A DNA stretch of 64,000 nt from Candidatus Zixiibacteriota bacterium (GTDB taxonomy: Bacteria; Zixibacteria; MSB-5A5; JAABVY01; JAHJOQ01), in assembly GCA_018820315.1 (NCBI GenBank), contig JAHJOQ010000059.1, positions 1 to 64,000 on the forward strand. The letters are read 5' to 3'. A program made the translations under genes and the position numbers. Shown here piece after piece: positions 34,345-43,590 of the stretch (position 1 is its first letter; every line of letters begins with the position of its first letter). A model generated the notes under the pieces. It searched no databases. It had not been told where the DNA came from and saw only the letters and a program-made list of their open reading frames with translations.

Positions 34345-35907
34345 ATGAAACTGACCAGAATATTCGTGATGCTGAGCGGGATCGTCCTCCTGAGTTGGTC
34401 TGCTGCGAATGCAGGCTCTGGGAGCGCGAAGCTGTCACTCGGTTACACATACCTCGATGAAGAAGGGAACCTGTCGGTCAACCAATCCACATTCAATCTA
34501 TATGGGGATCCGACAGTATCAATCGAGGATATTCTTTACAGATTCGACAACGGTCTGAGGCTGCGAGCCGATCTGACAAACATCATAATGAACAACCGGA
34601 ATCTGACGCTTGGATTTGATAAGGCTGGACTCTTCGGCGTTCGCATGCATCACAACCAGTATCGACGATTCTACAGCTTCGACGGCAGTAGTTTTACCAG
34701 ACGGCACAGATCGGGGGGTGAACTGTGGGTGCGACCTCATCGTTATCTGAAGTTCTTCGGTGGTGGATCATACGTCGGGAAATCGGGTCAGATGGTAGAC
34801 TTGTTCGATGCGGCAAGCACAGCTACGATCGACGTGGATTACACGCAGACATACTACAACGGTGGTGCGCATGTGAACTACGAGGGGCGGATGTTCCGCG
34901 CGGAGTTCCGTGGATCCGATTTCACCAATAATGAGGATGCAAGCCGCAATCAGAATTGCACCAGCATCCTGCTCACGGCTGGCGGCCCTTTGCCTAAGTA
35001 CGATTTTGTCTCTGTGCTCGGAGGCTTCAGGAGATTCGCAACTAAGTACGACTCAAGCGGACTCGAACTCACTTCGAATCGCGGGTGGGGTGGAGCTTCT
35101 TTACGGTTACCGGAGAATTTCAGCGTGAAATACAGCTTTGTATTCGATCGCACCGGATCAGACTCGGATCTTGTGAAGACCGACAATGTATCTCATGCTG
35201 TGTACGCAACACACACATGGCCGCATCTTGCGTACCTGACTGCGGGGTATCAGAAGGACTATAACGATGACTTTGAAGCTCAGGTGCAGAGTAACTCGTT
35301 CTATTTCGCTGGCTGGCTAATGCCGATTAAGTCGCTCGAATTCAGGGCCGAGGTTGGCACCAGAGCAGAAGAAGTGACGGATGGTGTGCGACTCGTCGGT
35401 GATGAAGATCACTTCAGGCATAAATTCACTGCGAAATATCGCTGCAGGGATAACGGGTCACTTACTCTTGGTGTTGATTCTCGCACGCGCACGAACGATA
35501 TGCTTGGGAGCGAGTCGGAATTCACACGATTCACTGGTCAGCTCGAAGCCCGCATTGCTGAATATGGTAATTTCACGGGCGGATACGTTTATTCGCAGGG
35601 GGATTTCGAAAACAAAGAGCAGACGTTCGAATTCGCGGACCATACATTGTTCGGAGATATAACCTCGCGCGAATGCCACAATGCGATCGTCGGATTCGGT
35701 GCGACATATTACCAGAGCAGGCGCGATCTCGATGTCGTGAAGTCTTCGCTTCGTTTCAGCGGCGCATATAGATTTCTGGAATTCTACCATCTGGAGGTGA
35801 AATACTCGGTGTTCAACTTCGATGATTTCCTGTATACCGATCAATTCGATGAGTACTACACGGGCAATATCGTGGAAATGAAAATTACGAGAGATATATC
35901 ATTGTAG
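34345..35907 (+). CDS. MtrB/PioB-like outer-membrane beta-barrel
   Basis: ATG 34345 is chosen: GAGGAGG lies six bases upstream, and the signal peptide (MKLTRIFVMLSGIVLLSWSA, cleavage near ANA-GS) begins there. The 520-residue mature part consists of alternating hydrophobic/polar strands such as 'LRADLTNIIMNNRNLTLGFD' and 'LSFKYSFVFDRTGSDSD'-like turns, the pattern of a large barrel of MtrB/PioB size class (shorter than Shewanella MtrB, about 700). The N-terminal CXXC of MtrB is absent. It ends with a strand, 'IVEMKITRDISL'. Position between the 11-haem cytochrome and the six-haem lipoprotein is the strongest evidence for a conduit sheath. Confidence 0.82.
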   Translation: MKLTRIFVMLSGIVLLSWSAANAGSGSAKLSLGYTYLDEEGNLSVNQSTFNLYGDPTVSIEDILYRFDNGLRLRADLTNIIMNNRNLTLGFDKAGLFGVRMHHNQYRRFYSFDGSSFTRRHRSGGELWVRPHRYLKFFGGGSYVGKSGQMVDLFDAASTATIDVDYTQTYYNGGAHVNYEGRMFRAEFRGSDFTNNEDASRNQNCTSILLTAGGPLPKYDFVSVLGGFRRFATKYDSSGLELTSNRGWGGASLRLPENFSVKYSFVFDRTGSDSDLVKTDNVSHAVYATHTWPHLAYLTAGYQKDYNDDFEAQVQSNSFYFAGWLMPIKSLEFRAEVGTRAEEVTDGVRLVGDEDHFRHKFTAKYRCRDNGSLTLGVDSRTRTNDMLGSESEFTRFTGQLEARIAEYGNFTGGYVYSQGDFENKEQTFEFADHTLFGDITSRECHNAIVGFGATYYQSRRDLDVVKSSLRFSGAYRFLEFYHLEVKYSVFNFDDFLYTDQFDEYYTGNIVEMKITRDISL

Positions 35908-35916
35908 GAGGGAACC

Positions 35917-37020
35917 ATGCGTTGTCTTAAGTTGGCAGCCACCACGCTACTCGTTCTGCTGCTTGCTATCTCTGCAGGCTGCGAACGCAAGATTGTCATG
36001 AATGAAGATGGTGGCGATACAGAACTGCAGTGTTTCGGATGCCACACCGATCAGGACCTTTCGCTTGTCGAGGCACGTGCTCAGTGGGAGACGTCGAATC
36101 ATGGCATAATGGAAACTGTGGACCGCGGATCGAGCGGGTCATGCAGACCGTGCCATTCGAGCGAGGGCTTTCTTGAGAATGTGACCGGCGAGGACTTCGA
36201 TGGACAAGCAGTATCCAAGATTGGGTGCTTCACCTGCCATGCTCCCCACACGAACGAGACGTTTGCTCTCAGAACCGAGGAAGCGGTTGAATTGGGCAAT
36301 GGTGCGATCTTTGACGGGGGTGAGGGCAATCTCTGTGCGGCATGCCACCATGGCCGACGCAATGTCGAAACGTACGTCTTTGACGGTGTCGAGTTGTCGC
36401 AGCATTTTGGTCCGCACCATAGCAATCAGTCCGATATGCTCGCGGGTGAGAATGCTTACGAGTACGAAGGCGTGTCATACACCAATTCGCCTCACACGAC
36501 ATTTGTGGTTAACGCATGCGTTGACTGCCACAAAGCAGATCCTGTGGCGCGCTATGTAGGCGGGCATACATTCCGCATGGTATACGGTGAAGAGGATGAT
36601 GAGGATATCAACGTAGACAATGCCTGTAACGTAAGTGGATGTCATAGCGACCTTGAGGACTATAATAGGCCAGCCACAGCAGATTTCGACTGGGATGACG
36701 AAACCGAAGGCGTTCAGGATGAGATCGAAGGTCTCCTTGACAGCCTCAAGACACTGCTGATCGATGAAGGCCTGCTTGTGTATTACGAGGAAGACGATGC
36801 TTACGAGCCTCCGGAAGACTATATTCTATCCGATGCCGATTCGGCTGGCGCAGTTTTCAACTATTTGTATGTTCACGAGGATAAATCTGAGGGTATTCAC
36901 AACACGAGCTATGCAGTTGCATTGCTGCAGTCATCGATAAACTTCATTGCGAATGGTGATCCTACCGGAGCTCCAGCGACTCCCACCGGGCCACCGTTTG
37001 CTGCGATTCGATCTCACTGA
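35917..37020 (+). CDS. Multihaem cytochrome c lipoprotein (six haem sites, one CX4CH)
   Basis: A 367-residue protein with a lipobox (SAGC, near residue 22) after a signal peptide. It has five CXXCH sites (CFGCH, CRPCH, CFTCH, CAACH, CVDCH) and a sixth of CX4CH type, CNVSGCH. The C-terminal third has no haem and is acidic (EDDEDINVD, then helices and a Pro/Thr-rich tail). A lipidated multihaem cytochrome beside an MtrB-like barrel usually sits on the outer surface and passes electrons to minerals, humics or partner cells. GGAGGG precedes the ATG nine bases after the barrel stop. Surface display is inferred from context, not shown. Confidence 0.88.
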   Translation: MRCLKLAATTLLVLLLAISAGCERKIVMNEDGGDTELQCFGCHTDQDLSLVEARAQWETSNHGIMETVDRGSSGSCRPCHSSEGFLENVTGEDFDGQAVSKIGCFTCHAPHTNETFALRTEEAVELGNGAIFDGGEGNLCAACHHGRRNVETYVFDGVELSQHFGPHHSNQSDMLAGENAYEYEGVSYTNSPHTTFVVNACVDCHKADPVARYVGGHTFRMVYGEEDDEDINVDNACNVSGCHSDLEDYNRPATADFDWDDETEGVQDEIEGLLDSLKTLLIDEGLLVYYEEDDAYEPPEDYILSDADSAGAVFNYLYVHEDKSEGIHNTSYAVALLQSSINFIANGDPTGAPATPTGPPFAAIRSH

Positions 37021-37040
37021 TCGATGATATTTCCGAACAA

Positions 37041-37067
37041 GCCCTCCGATAGACTCGGAGGGCTTTG
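37041..37067 (+). terminator. Terminator between the porin-cytochrome and cytochrome b units
   Basis: GCCCTCCGA (37041-37049) and TCGGAGGGC (37055-37063) form a perfect nine-pair stem with a five-base loop followed by TTTG. It splits the cytochrome region into two transcripts. Confidence 0.8.
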
Positions 37068-37135
37068 TCCTATCGGAACTATAACGAAAAATCAGATCAA
37101 GAAAGCGCTGCCCGCAAGAAAAGAAGATGATTTGA

Positions 37136-37164
37136 TTGACAAATAGGGTGCATGTTGTTATATA
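37136..37164 (+). promoter_or_regulatory. Strong promoter of the Rieske-cytochrome b unit
   Basis: TTGACA (37136-37141), exactly 17 bases, and TATATA (37159-37164) lie 68 bases before the Rieske start codon and after the preceding terminator. Confidence 0.6.
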
Positions 37165-37231
37165 TGGCGAATCGTAGTGCGAGTCGCAGAACTTGGCACA
37201 TTGATGCAGATGAATTAGAGTTTATTCAGCT

Positions 37232-37672
37232 ATGAATGAGAAGGATGTTGGCAGACGGACGTTCCTGAATTGGCTGATTGGCGGCACCACTCTGGCGAGC
37301 CTTGCGGCCATTTTCTATCCAGCAGCACGGTTCTTTGAGCCGCAGGAGGTTCCTGAAGCCGCAATATCGAGTATCAAGGTCGGAGTCATCGAGGATTTTC
37401 CTCCCGATTCGGGGTCGATTTTCAAATTCGGGCGGAAGCCAGGGATTCTTATTCATACTGCAGACGGCAAATTCAAGGCGTTCCATGCTACATGCACTCA
37501 CCTGAGTTGCATAGTGCAGTATCGAAAGGACCTCGGTGCAATCTACTGCGCATGCCACAATGGTCGTTTCAACACAAATGGCGAGAATATTTCCGGCCCA
37601 CCACCGAGGCCGCTGGAAGAATTCGATGTGCATCTGAAGGGCAATGAAATCTATGTATCGGTGCGGAGTTGA
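37232..37672 (+). CDS. Rieske [2Fe-2S] protein of a bc-type complex
   Basis: A 146-residue membrane-anchored iron-sulfur protein. The N-terminus 'GRRTFLNWLIGG' has the twin-arginine pattern followed by a hydrophobic helix, as in Rieske proteins exported folded by Tat. The cluster ligands are in 'CTHLSCIVQY' and 'YCACHNGRF', giving the C-T-H...C-x-x-C-H cluster-binding pair. Its stop overlaps the region of the cytochrome b start (GTG 37675), so the two subunits are coupled. It would take electrons from quinol and hand them to the haem proteins coded downstream. Confidence 0.93.
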   Translation: MNEKDVGRRTFLNWLIGGTTLASLAAIFYPAARFFEPQEVPEAAISSIKVGVIEDFPPDSGSIFKFGRKPGILIHTADGKFKAFHATCTHLSCIVQYRKDLGAIYCACHNGRFNTNGENISGPPPRPLEEFDVHLKGNEIYVSVRS

Positions 37673-37674
37673 TC

Positions 37675-38763
37675 GTGGATAACGGAAGCAGCGGACAGAG
37701 ATTGTATAGCTTTCTGAACGAACGTTTCAAGCTCGATTCTCTCGTAGAATTCTTCAGTCACAAGACAGTCCCGCGCCACAGCCATTCGTATTTGTACTAC
37801 ACAGGTGGCGTGAGCCTGTTTCTTTTCATGGTTCAGGTGTTTTCTGGCATTCTGCTTTTGATGTACTATAAGGGATCTGCTGACTCGGCATTCGAATCTG
37901 TACGATTTATCATGTCCGAAGTACCGTTTGGATGGCTGATTAGAGATGTCCATTCGTGGTCTGCCAATCTGATGATATTCTTTGCATTTATCCACATGTT
38001 CGCGGTCTTCTTCACGAAGTCGTATCGCTTTCCACGCGAACTCACCTGGCTTTCCGGAATGGTGCTTCTCTTTCTCAGTATGGTCTTTGGTTTCTCGGGA
38101 TACCTTCTGCCGTGGAACGAGCTTGCATTCTTCGCAACGAAGGTAGGCACTGACATTGCCGGTGCGCTACCGGGGATTGGCGAGCCGATACTGAAGCTTC
38201 TGCGGGGGTCGGAGGATGTCACTGGCGCTACGCTCTCGCGGTTTTTCGGCATTCATGTCGCCATAATGCCCGGAATATTCGTCCTGTTCCTCACTATGCA
38301 CTTGACCCTGGTGCAGAGACTCGGCATGTCGGAGCCGCTCCATTGGAAGAATCTTCCGGAGGACAAGAAGAAACATACACCGTTCTTCCCGAATTTCCTG
38401 CTGAGAGATTTCTCACTTTGGCTGATCATACTCTCAATTGTGGCTGCCCTGTCTGTTTTCTTCCCGTGGGAGCTTGGCCTGAAGGCTGATCCGTTTGTAT
38501 CGGCACCAGCGGGAATCAAGCCCGAATGGTATTTCATGTTTGTGTTTCAGACGTTGAAGTATATTCCGGCGCATGTGCTGATAATGGAGGGCGAGCTTTT
38601 CGGGATATTGATGTTCGGTCTTGGAGCATTGCTTTGGATGTTTGTGCCGTTCTTCGATAGAGAGGGCAGAGGCGAGAGACTCAGCCGGGCGTTCACTTAC
38701 GCCGGTGTCGTGATTGTTGCCTATATCATCGTGATGACAGTTCTCGGATACACCATGGAATGA
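37675..38763 (+). CDS. Cytochrome b of a bc-type quinol oxidoreductase
   Basis: GTG 37675 is preferred to TTG 37669 because GGAG lies seven bases ahead of it. The 362-residue protein has about eight membrane helices and joins the b6-like part to a subunit-IV-like part. Haem ligands are His93/His107 (13 between) and His194/His209 (14 between, the b6-type spacing). 'GFSGYLLPWNELAFF' and the quinol-site motif 'KPEWYFMF' are present. There is no cytochrome c1 gene; the nine-haem membrane cytochrome that follows probably takes that place, as in some Geobacter and green-sulfur-like complexes. Confidence 0.93.
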   Translation: MDNGSSGQRLYSFLNERFKLDSLVEFFSHKTVPRHSHSYLYYTGGVSLFLFMVQVFSGILLLMYYKGSADSAFESVRFIMSEVPFGWLIRDVHSWSANLMIFFAFIHMFAVFFTKSYRFPRELTWLSGMVLLFLSMVFGFSGYLLPWNELAFFATKVGTDIAGALPGIGEPILKLLRGSEDVTGATLSRFFGIHVAIMPGIFVLFLTMHLTLVQRLGMSEPLHWKNLPEDKKKHTPFFPNFLLRDFSLWLIILSIVAALSVFFPWELGLKADPFVSAPAGIKPEWYFMFVFQTLKYIPAHVLIMEGELFGILMFGLGALLWMFVPFFDREGRGERLSRAFTYAGVVIVAYIIVMTVLGYTME

Positions 38764-38770
38764 GATAGCT

Positions 38771-40039
38771 ATGTGTAAGCGTGATACAATCGTTTTACTT
38801 GCTGCAATCATTATTGCATTGATGCTCCCATGGTTCGCATACGCCCAGGAGCCGAAGAATACTTGCGTCGAATGCCACCTGCAACTGGATGACGAATTGC
38901 TGGCACCGGCCGAGGCGTTCGAGAACGATGTGCATAATCGCCTTGGAGTGCTATGCGTAGGCTGTCATGGTGGCGATTCAGCGGCGGAGGACGCAGATGA
39001 TGCGATGAGCAAACAGATGGGTTTCATCGGCGCACCATCTCCGTTGGAGATTCCGAAGCTCTGTTCGAAGTGTCACGCTGATCCTGTCTACATCAAGACG
39101 TTCAATCCGCAGCTTCCGACAGATCAGTACTCCAAGTATCTGACCTCGATGCATGGAGTGAAGAACCTTAAGGGGGATCAGAAGGTAGCGCAATGTGCGT
39201 CATGCCACCGAGCGCATGACATAAGAGCAGCCAATGATCCGAAATCATCCGTGTATGCAATCAACATTCCGGCGACGTGCGCGCATTGTCACGCCGACTC
39301 GGTATACATGGCCGGACGTGGAATTCCGACAAATCAGATGGAGCAGTATGCTTCATCCGTTCATGGCGTAGCGTTGCTGGAGAAGCACGATGTCGGCGCT
39401 CCGGCATGCAATAGCTGCCATGGTAACCACGGCGCAATGCCACCGGGTATCACTTCGATTGAGCGAGTTTGTGGATTATGCCACGCGAATAACATGACGT
39501 TTTTCGAGGAATCTACCCATTTCGAATATTTCCAGGGCATGAATGCACGTGCCTGCGAGACCTGCCATTCCAATCACGCAATCGCGAAGCCGTCGATCGA
39601 GATGCTCGCCGGCGAGCACTCTGTCTGTCTTCAGTGTCACGATCCAAAAGACGGGACTGGTGGAATAGAAGCTGCTATGCAAATGCGGATGGCAATAGAC
39701 TCGCTGAGCGGCCTGATAGATGATGTGAATGCCAGGCTTGACGATGCCGATCAAAAAGGGCTATACGTGACCAACGCGCTGTTCACGCTCAAGGACGCGA
39801 CGCAGAATCTATTTGAGGCTAAGACTGCTGTGCATATACTGAATGCAGATAGTGTTTCCGGCATAACACTTGATGGTGACAAGCTCGCCCAGCAAGCAAG
39901 TGTTGTCGCTGATGGTCTACTGGCCGACTATGTGGTTCGCAGGATCGGTCTTGCTGTATCGGTCGTTGTACTCCTGTTTCTCGCGCTGCTGATATGGATC
40001 AAAGTGCGTCGGATAGAAACGCGGCAGAAGCTTCGCTAA
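38771..40039 (+). CDS. Membrane-anchored nine-haem cytochrome c
   Basis: A 422-residue protein with an N-terminal signal segment (ending AYA), nine CXXCH sites (CVECH, CVGCH, CSKCH, CASCH, CAHCH, CNSCH, CGLCH, CETCH, CLQCH) over residues 30-300, a helical stretch without haem, and a C-terminal membrane helix (about 385-407) with a basic cytosolic tail. It starts seven bases after cytochrome b. The layout resembles the large periplasmic cytochromes of Cbc or NrfH/NapC-like complexes that draw electrons from cytochrome b. It likely links the bc core to periplasmic acceptors, including the 11-haem cytochrome coded upstream. Confidence 0.9.
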   Translation: MCKRDTIVLLAAIIIALMLPWFAYAQEPKNTCVECHLQLDDELLAPAEAFENDVHNRLGVLCVGCHGGDSAAEDADDAMSKQMGFIGAPSPLEIPKLCSKCHADPVYIKTFNPQLPTDQYSKYLTSMHGVKNLKGDQKVAQCASCHRAHDIRAANDPKSSVYAINIPATCAHCHADSVYMAGRGIPTNQMEQYASSVHGVALLEKHDVGAPACNSCHGNHGAMPPGITSIERVCGLCHANNMTFFEESTHFEYFQGMNARACETCHSNHAIAKPSIEMLAGEHSVCLQCHDPKDGTGGIEAAMQMRMAIDSLSGLIDDVNARLDDADQKGLYVTNALFTLKDATQNLFEAKTAVHILNADSVSGITLDGDKLAQQASVVADGLLADYVVRRIGLAVSVVVLLFLALLIWIKVRRIETRQKLR

Positions 40040-40313
40040 CGTCAGCCCAGTTCCTGAGACTACCGGTTATGACGAATTTGCAATCACTTGCAACCTGTCG
40101 TTGCAGTAGAAATCCCCATCATTGTCAGACCTGGAGGAGAAGATCATGAATACCAGAGGAAACCATGATCCATGTTTTACCTTGACTTCAATGCTCCACG
40201 CGAGTAATCTGCTCGGGTGAACTCAATGTTTTTATCGCACACAATTCGACAGACAGCACATCTTGTATTTGATAAGCTAATCATGAAACCCCGCTCCGGA
40301 GGGTCACGACAGA
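40040..40313. other. Intergenic gap, nothing recognised
   Basis: The 274 bases between the nine-haem cytochrome and the helicase hold the ribosome site GGAGGG (40298-40303) and otherwise no gene, hairpin or repeat that I can support. Confidence 0.5.
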
Positions 40314-41600
40314 TTGACTGACAGAAAAACCCAATCTTCTCACAGCGGATTCACCGGTTTGGGCATTGCACCCGGTCTGCTTGATGCCATAGATCGCCTC
40401 AAGTTCACCGAACCAACACCAATCCAGCGGCAGTCCATACCGATAACTATCGAGGGTAAAGATCTTATCGCAATTGCACAAACGGGGACCGGTAAAACAC
40501 TCGCTTACGGTATTCCAATGATACAGCGCCTGGCCCAGATCAAGGGACGGGGTCTCGTTCTAGCCCCGACACGTGAACTGGCTCTTCAGGTTGACGAGGC
40601 GCTGAATTCCGTCGGACGATCTTTGGGGCTGCGCACTACGGTACTGATTGGCGGAGCATCAATGGCAGTTCAACTCCGCTCTCTCGAACGGAAACCGCGT
40701 GTTATCGTCGCCACGCCCGGTCGTCTGATTGACCATCTCGAGCATCGGAAAGTCAGTCTAGCCGACGTGCAGATACTTGTTCTGGATGAGGCGGACCGGA
40801 TGCTGGACATGGGGTTTGCGCCCCAGATCAACAGGATTTTGGCGGACGTTCCGAAGAAGCGTCAGATGATGCTGTTTTCGGCTACCATTCCGGAGGAGAT
40901 TATGACTCTCGCCAGACGCGAGATGGAATTTCCCATTCATGTCGAAGTTGCCCCCTCCGGAACCGCACCTGAGAAGATTATCCAGGAGATGTTTTTCATC
41001 GAAAGAGGGGCGAAAACGCAGTTGCTCGAAGTCATGCTTAATCGATATCTCGGCCCGGTGCTCATATTTACACGGACTAAGCACGGCGCACGCAAGCTCG
41101 CTCGTCAAGTCAGATCTATGGGGCACACGGCGGCGGACATCCATTCCGATCGGAGTCTATCACAGCGTCGCGAAGCGCTCGATGGTTTTAAGTCCGGGAA
41201 GTACCGCGTGCTGGTGGCGACCGATGTCGCAGCCAGAGGCCTCGATGTCTCGGGAATCGAGCTGGTTGTCAACTACGATCTGCCAACGAATACTGAAGAC
41301 TATGTCCATAGAATCGGACGCACCGGGCGAGTTGGTCTCCCCGGTCGGTCGGTTTCTTTTGCCACTCTCGATCAGAAGAAAGATGTGAGGAGTATCGAGC
41401 GACTGATCAGAACAGACCTGCCTATTTCAGTACTTCCGGACCTGCCTCCCCCGCGCAGGCGGATGCCCGCGACCGATTCCCCAGACAGAAGTCGACCGCC
41501 ACGACGTCAACCTTCTGCGCAACGGCCATCAAGGAAGCCACCACGCCAACGTCGTCAGTCAAGTCGGAAGAGTCGTAAAGGGTGGAAACGAGAGAAGTAA
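40314..41600 (+). CDS. DEAD-box RNA helicase (RhlE-like)
   Basis: A 428-residue helicase starting at TTG 40314, ten bases after GGAGGG. Motifs: the Q motif 'FTEPTPIQRQSIP', I AQTGTGKT, Ia PTRELALQ, II DEAD, III SAT, IV 'LIFTRTKHGARKLA', V 'ATDVAARGLDV' and VI HRIGRTGR. The C-terminal tail of about 50 residues is very rich in Arg, Pro and Ser, as in RhlE-type proteins that bind RNA non-specifically. It would unwind structured RNA in ribosome assembly or decay. Confidence 0.93.
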   Translation: MTDRKTQSSHSGFTGLGIAPGLLDAIDRLKFTEPTPIQRQSIPITIEGKDLIAIAQTGTGKTLAYGIPMIQRLAQIKGRGLVLAPTRELALQVDEALNSVGRSLGLRTTVLIGGASMAVQLRSLERKPRVIVATPGRLIDHLEHRKVSLADVQILVLDEADRMLDMGFAPQINRILADVPKKRQMMLFSATIPEEIMTLARREMEFPIHVEVAPSGTAPEKIIQEMFFIERGAKTQLLEVMLNRYLGPVLIFTRTKHGARKLARQVRSMGHTAADIHSDRSLSQRREALDGFKSGKYRVLVATDVAARGLDVSGIELVVNYDLPTNTEDYVHRIGRTGRVGLPGRSVSFATLDQKKDVRSIERLIRTDLPISVLPDLPPPRRRMPATDSPDRSRPPRRQPSAQRPSRKPPRQRRQSSRKSRKGWKREK

Positions 41601-42066
41601 GTCTGAGGCCATTGTCTGATCGGTTTCGATTCCACTCAAAAGCCGAACAACGGTTCCACCAGACTTCGTCTGACAGGGCAGAGCATGAAGGACAATTGAA
41701 CGGGTGCAATATTAGGGAAACGAGTAAGTCGTAAGGCTGGTGTGCTAATACTGGCAGAACTTATCTGAACCTCAATTCAGTGAAGCTACGGACATTGAGA
41801 TATGAAGACGGCGATTGAGCTTCTCCTGCAATACAGAACATCACAATAGCCCTTCTGCAGTACCGAGCGAGATCTAATCGTCCATTTTAGACTGACTGGA
41901 AACAGCTGTACGTTGCCAGACATAGTGGACATTGTGTTTTGGAAGTTGAGGCTGAACTTGTTTGTTGGTAGCTGATTCTTGATACCCTCGTTTCCTCTGA
42001 TTCATAGTTCGGTCTTTGATTCGATTTTCACCTTTGAAATTACCGCAACACTTGCTTTCTTGTATC
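41601..42066. other. Intergenic region without a recognised element
   Basis: This gap of about 470 bases is noticeably richer in A and T than its neighbours. I found no gene, RNA or repeat in it. No terminator with a T run follows the helicase gene. Confidence 0.5.
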
Positions 42067-43257
42067 ATGTTTGCCAATGCAACAAAAGCAGAACATCGTT
42101 TCCGGATGGTTGCCAAAACTCTGTACGGATTAGAGGAGATTTTATCCAAGGAATTGACTGATTTGGGAGCTCAAAATGTGAGGACGATGAACCGGTCGGT
42201 TGAATTCTACGGTGATAAGCAATTGATGTATGAGGCGAATCTGTGGTGCCGCACGGCTACCAGAATTCTCAAGCCAGTGCGCAACTTTAGGGCAGCTGAC
42301 GAAGAAGAGTTATATCGTGGAGTTCTGAACATTGAATGGGGGAAATATTTCGGTTTGCATCAGACATTTGCTGTTGATGCTGTCATTAGCGACTCCCAAT
42401 TCAGGAATTCCCTGTATGTGGCTCAGAAGGCCAAAGATGCCATTGCTGACCGTTTTCGAAAGGAGACCGGACAGAGGCCATCGGTTGACTTGAAGAGTCC
42501 GGACATCAGAATAAATATCTACATATGTCAAAATGAATGCACTGTCGCTATCGACTCATCAGGCGAACCTCTTTTCAAACGGGGGTATCGAAGCAAACCA
42601 GGCAAAGCACCCTTAAATGAAGTGCTTGCCGCGGGGATTGTACTGCAATCTGAATGGGATAGAACCAGTTCGTTTGTTGACGCTATGTGCGGTTCAGGAA
42701 CCATTGTTATCGAGGCGGCCTTGTTGGCTCGGAACATCGCCCCGGGACTGACCAGGAAAGCATATGGATTCATGAACTGGCCAGATTATGACATGAATCT
42801 CTTCAAGATGATCTATAAAAAGGCTCGCAAGGAAATCATCCCGAAGCTGAACTTCACAATTGTCGGTTCTGACATAAACTCAATCCAGGTCCGAGAAGCA
42901 TCCGAAAACGCCAACCGGGCCGGGATTGGCAGCGATGTTAATTTCAGACAGAGTGATATTGTTGATTTGGTTCCCCCTCCGCCGCCAGCTGTTGTGATTA
43001 TCAATCCGCCATATGGTGAGCGACTTTCAGTCGACGACATAAGTAATTCTTATCGCTCCATTGGAGATGCATTCAAGAAAAACTTCACTGGCTATGATGC
43101 CTATGTTTTCACCGGGAATTTAGTCGCAGCAAAAAGTATTGGCCTGAGAACGTCAAGACGAATTGAGATGTATAACGGGCCGATTGAATGCAGGCTGTTG
43201 AAATTCGAGATGTATAAGGGCAACCGCAAGAGCAAATCTGATCCTTCCGCGACTTAA
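42067..43257 (+). CDS. THUMP-domain rRNA/tRNA methyltransferase (RlmL N-terminal half-like)
   Basis: A 396-residue protein starting at about ATG 42067 (ATG 42106 also possible; neither has a ribosome site). The N-terminal 'VAKTLYGLEEILSKELTDLG' ferredoxin-like/THUMP region binds RNA. The C-terminal SAM-dependent domain has 'FVDAMCGSGTIVIEAALLA' and the catalytic 'VVIINPPYGERL' (NPPY). This fits the UPF0020 family that methylates guanine N2, as in RlmL's first half (G2445 of 23S rRNA) or archaeal Trm14. Length equals one half of E. coli RlmL, without the RlmK half, as is usual outside Proteobacteria. Confidence 0.9.
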   Translation: MFANATKAEHRFRMVAKTLYGLEEILSKELTDLGAQNVRTMNRSVEFYGDKQLMYEANLWCRTATRILKPVRNFRAADEEELYRGVLNIEWGKYFGLHQTFAVDAVISDSQFRNSLYVAQKAKDAIADRFRKETGQRPSVDLKSPDIRINIYICQNECTVAIDSSGEPLFKRGYRSKPGKAPLNEVLAAGIVLQSEWDRTSSFVDAMCGSGTIVIEAALLARNIAPGLTRKAYGFMNWPDYDMNLFKMIYKKARKEIIPKLNFTIVGSDINSIQVREASENANRAGIGSDVNFRQSDIVDLVPPPPPAVVIINPPYGERLSVDDISNSYRSIGDAFKKNFTGYDAYVFTGNLVAAKSIGLRTSRRIEMYNGPIECRLLKFEMYKGNRKSKSDPSAT

Positions 43258-43397
43258 TGGACATTGCATGCTAAGAGTTTGGACATGGTTAGTCTGAAGA
43301 CTTACAGATTGATGCACTACCAGATATCAATTGCCACGATCTCTATTGACTATCATTGTGATTTGGTTTATTTATCCATCACGATTTAGGAGAGAAA

Positions 43398-43556
43398 ATG
43401 GCTATGAGGAAAATAGGCGAGACCTGGTATATAGACTGCTCCCTTGGAGGCCGGCGGATTCCAGAATTCGTTGTCTCCGAAAAGAAGACGACTGCTGCTG
43501 CGCTGGTTGGGAGTTACATTCCGATTACTGAAGGGAAACGCTCCCAAACTGACTAA
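43398..43556 (+). pseudogene. Short frame resembling the arm-binding start of a phage-type integrase
   Basis: From ATG 43398, four bases after AGGAGAG, an open frame of 52 codons runs to TAA at 43556. It begins MAMRKIGETWYIDCSLGGRR, close to the start of tyrosine-recombinase arm-binding domains, which typically read '(K/R)-x-G-x-x-W-Y-(I/V)-D' and then a Gly-Arg-Arg turn; the later 'SEKKTTAAALVGSY' sits where such domains have 'S-K-K-x-A-E-x-x-L'. The rest of an integrase is absent. It lies 35 bases before tRNA-Leu, the usual integration site. It may be a relic or an intact small protein; this is moderate evidence only. Confidence 0.45.
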
Positions 43557-43590
43557 TGCGATGCAGTCTTGGTGTACTGCGACATATAAT

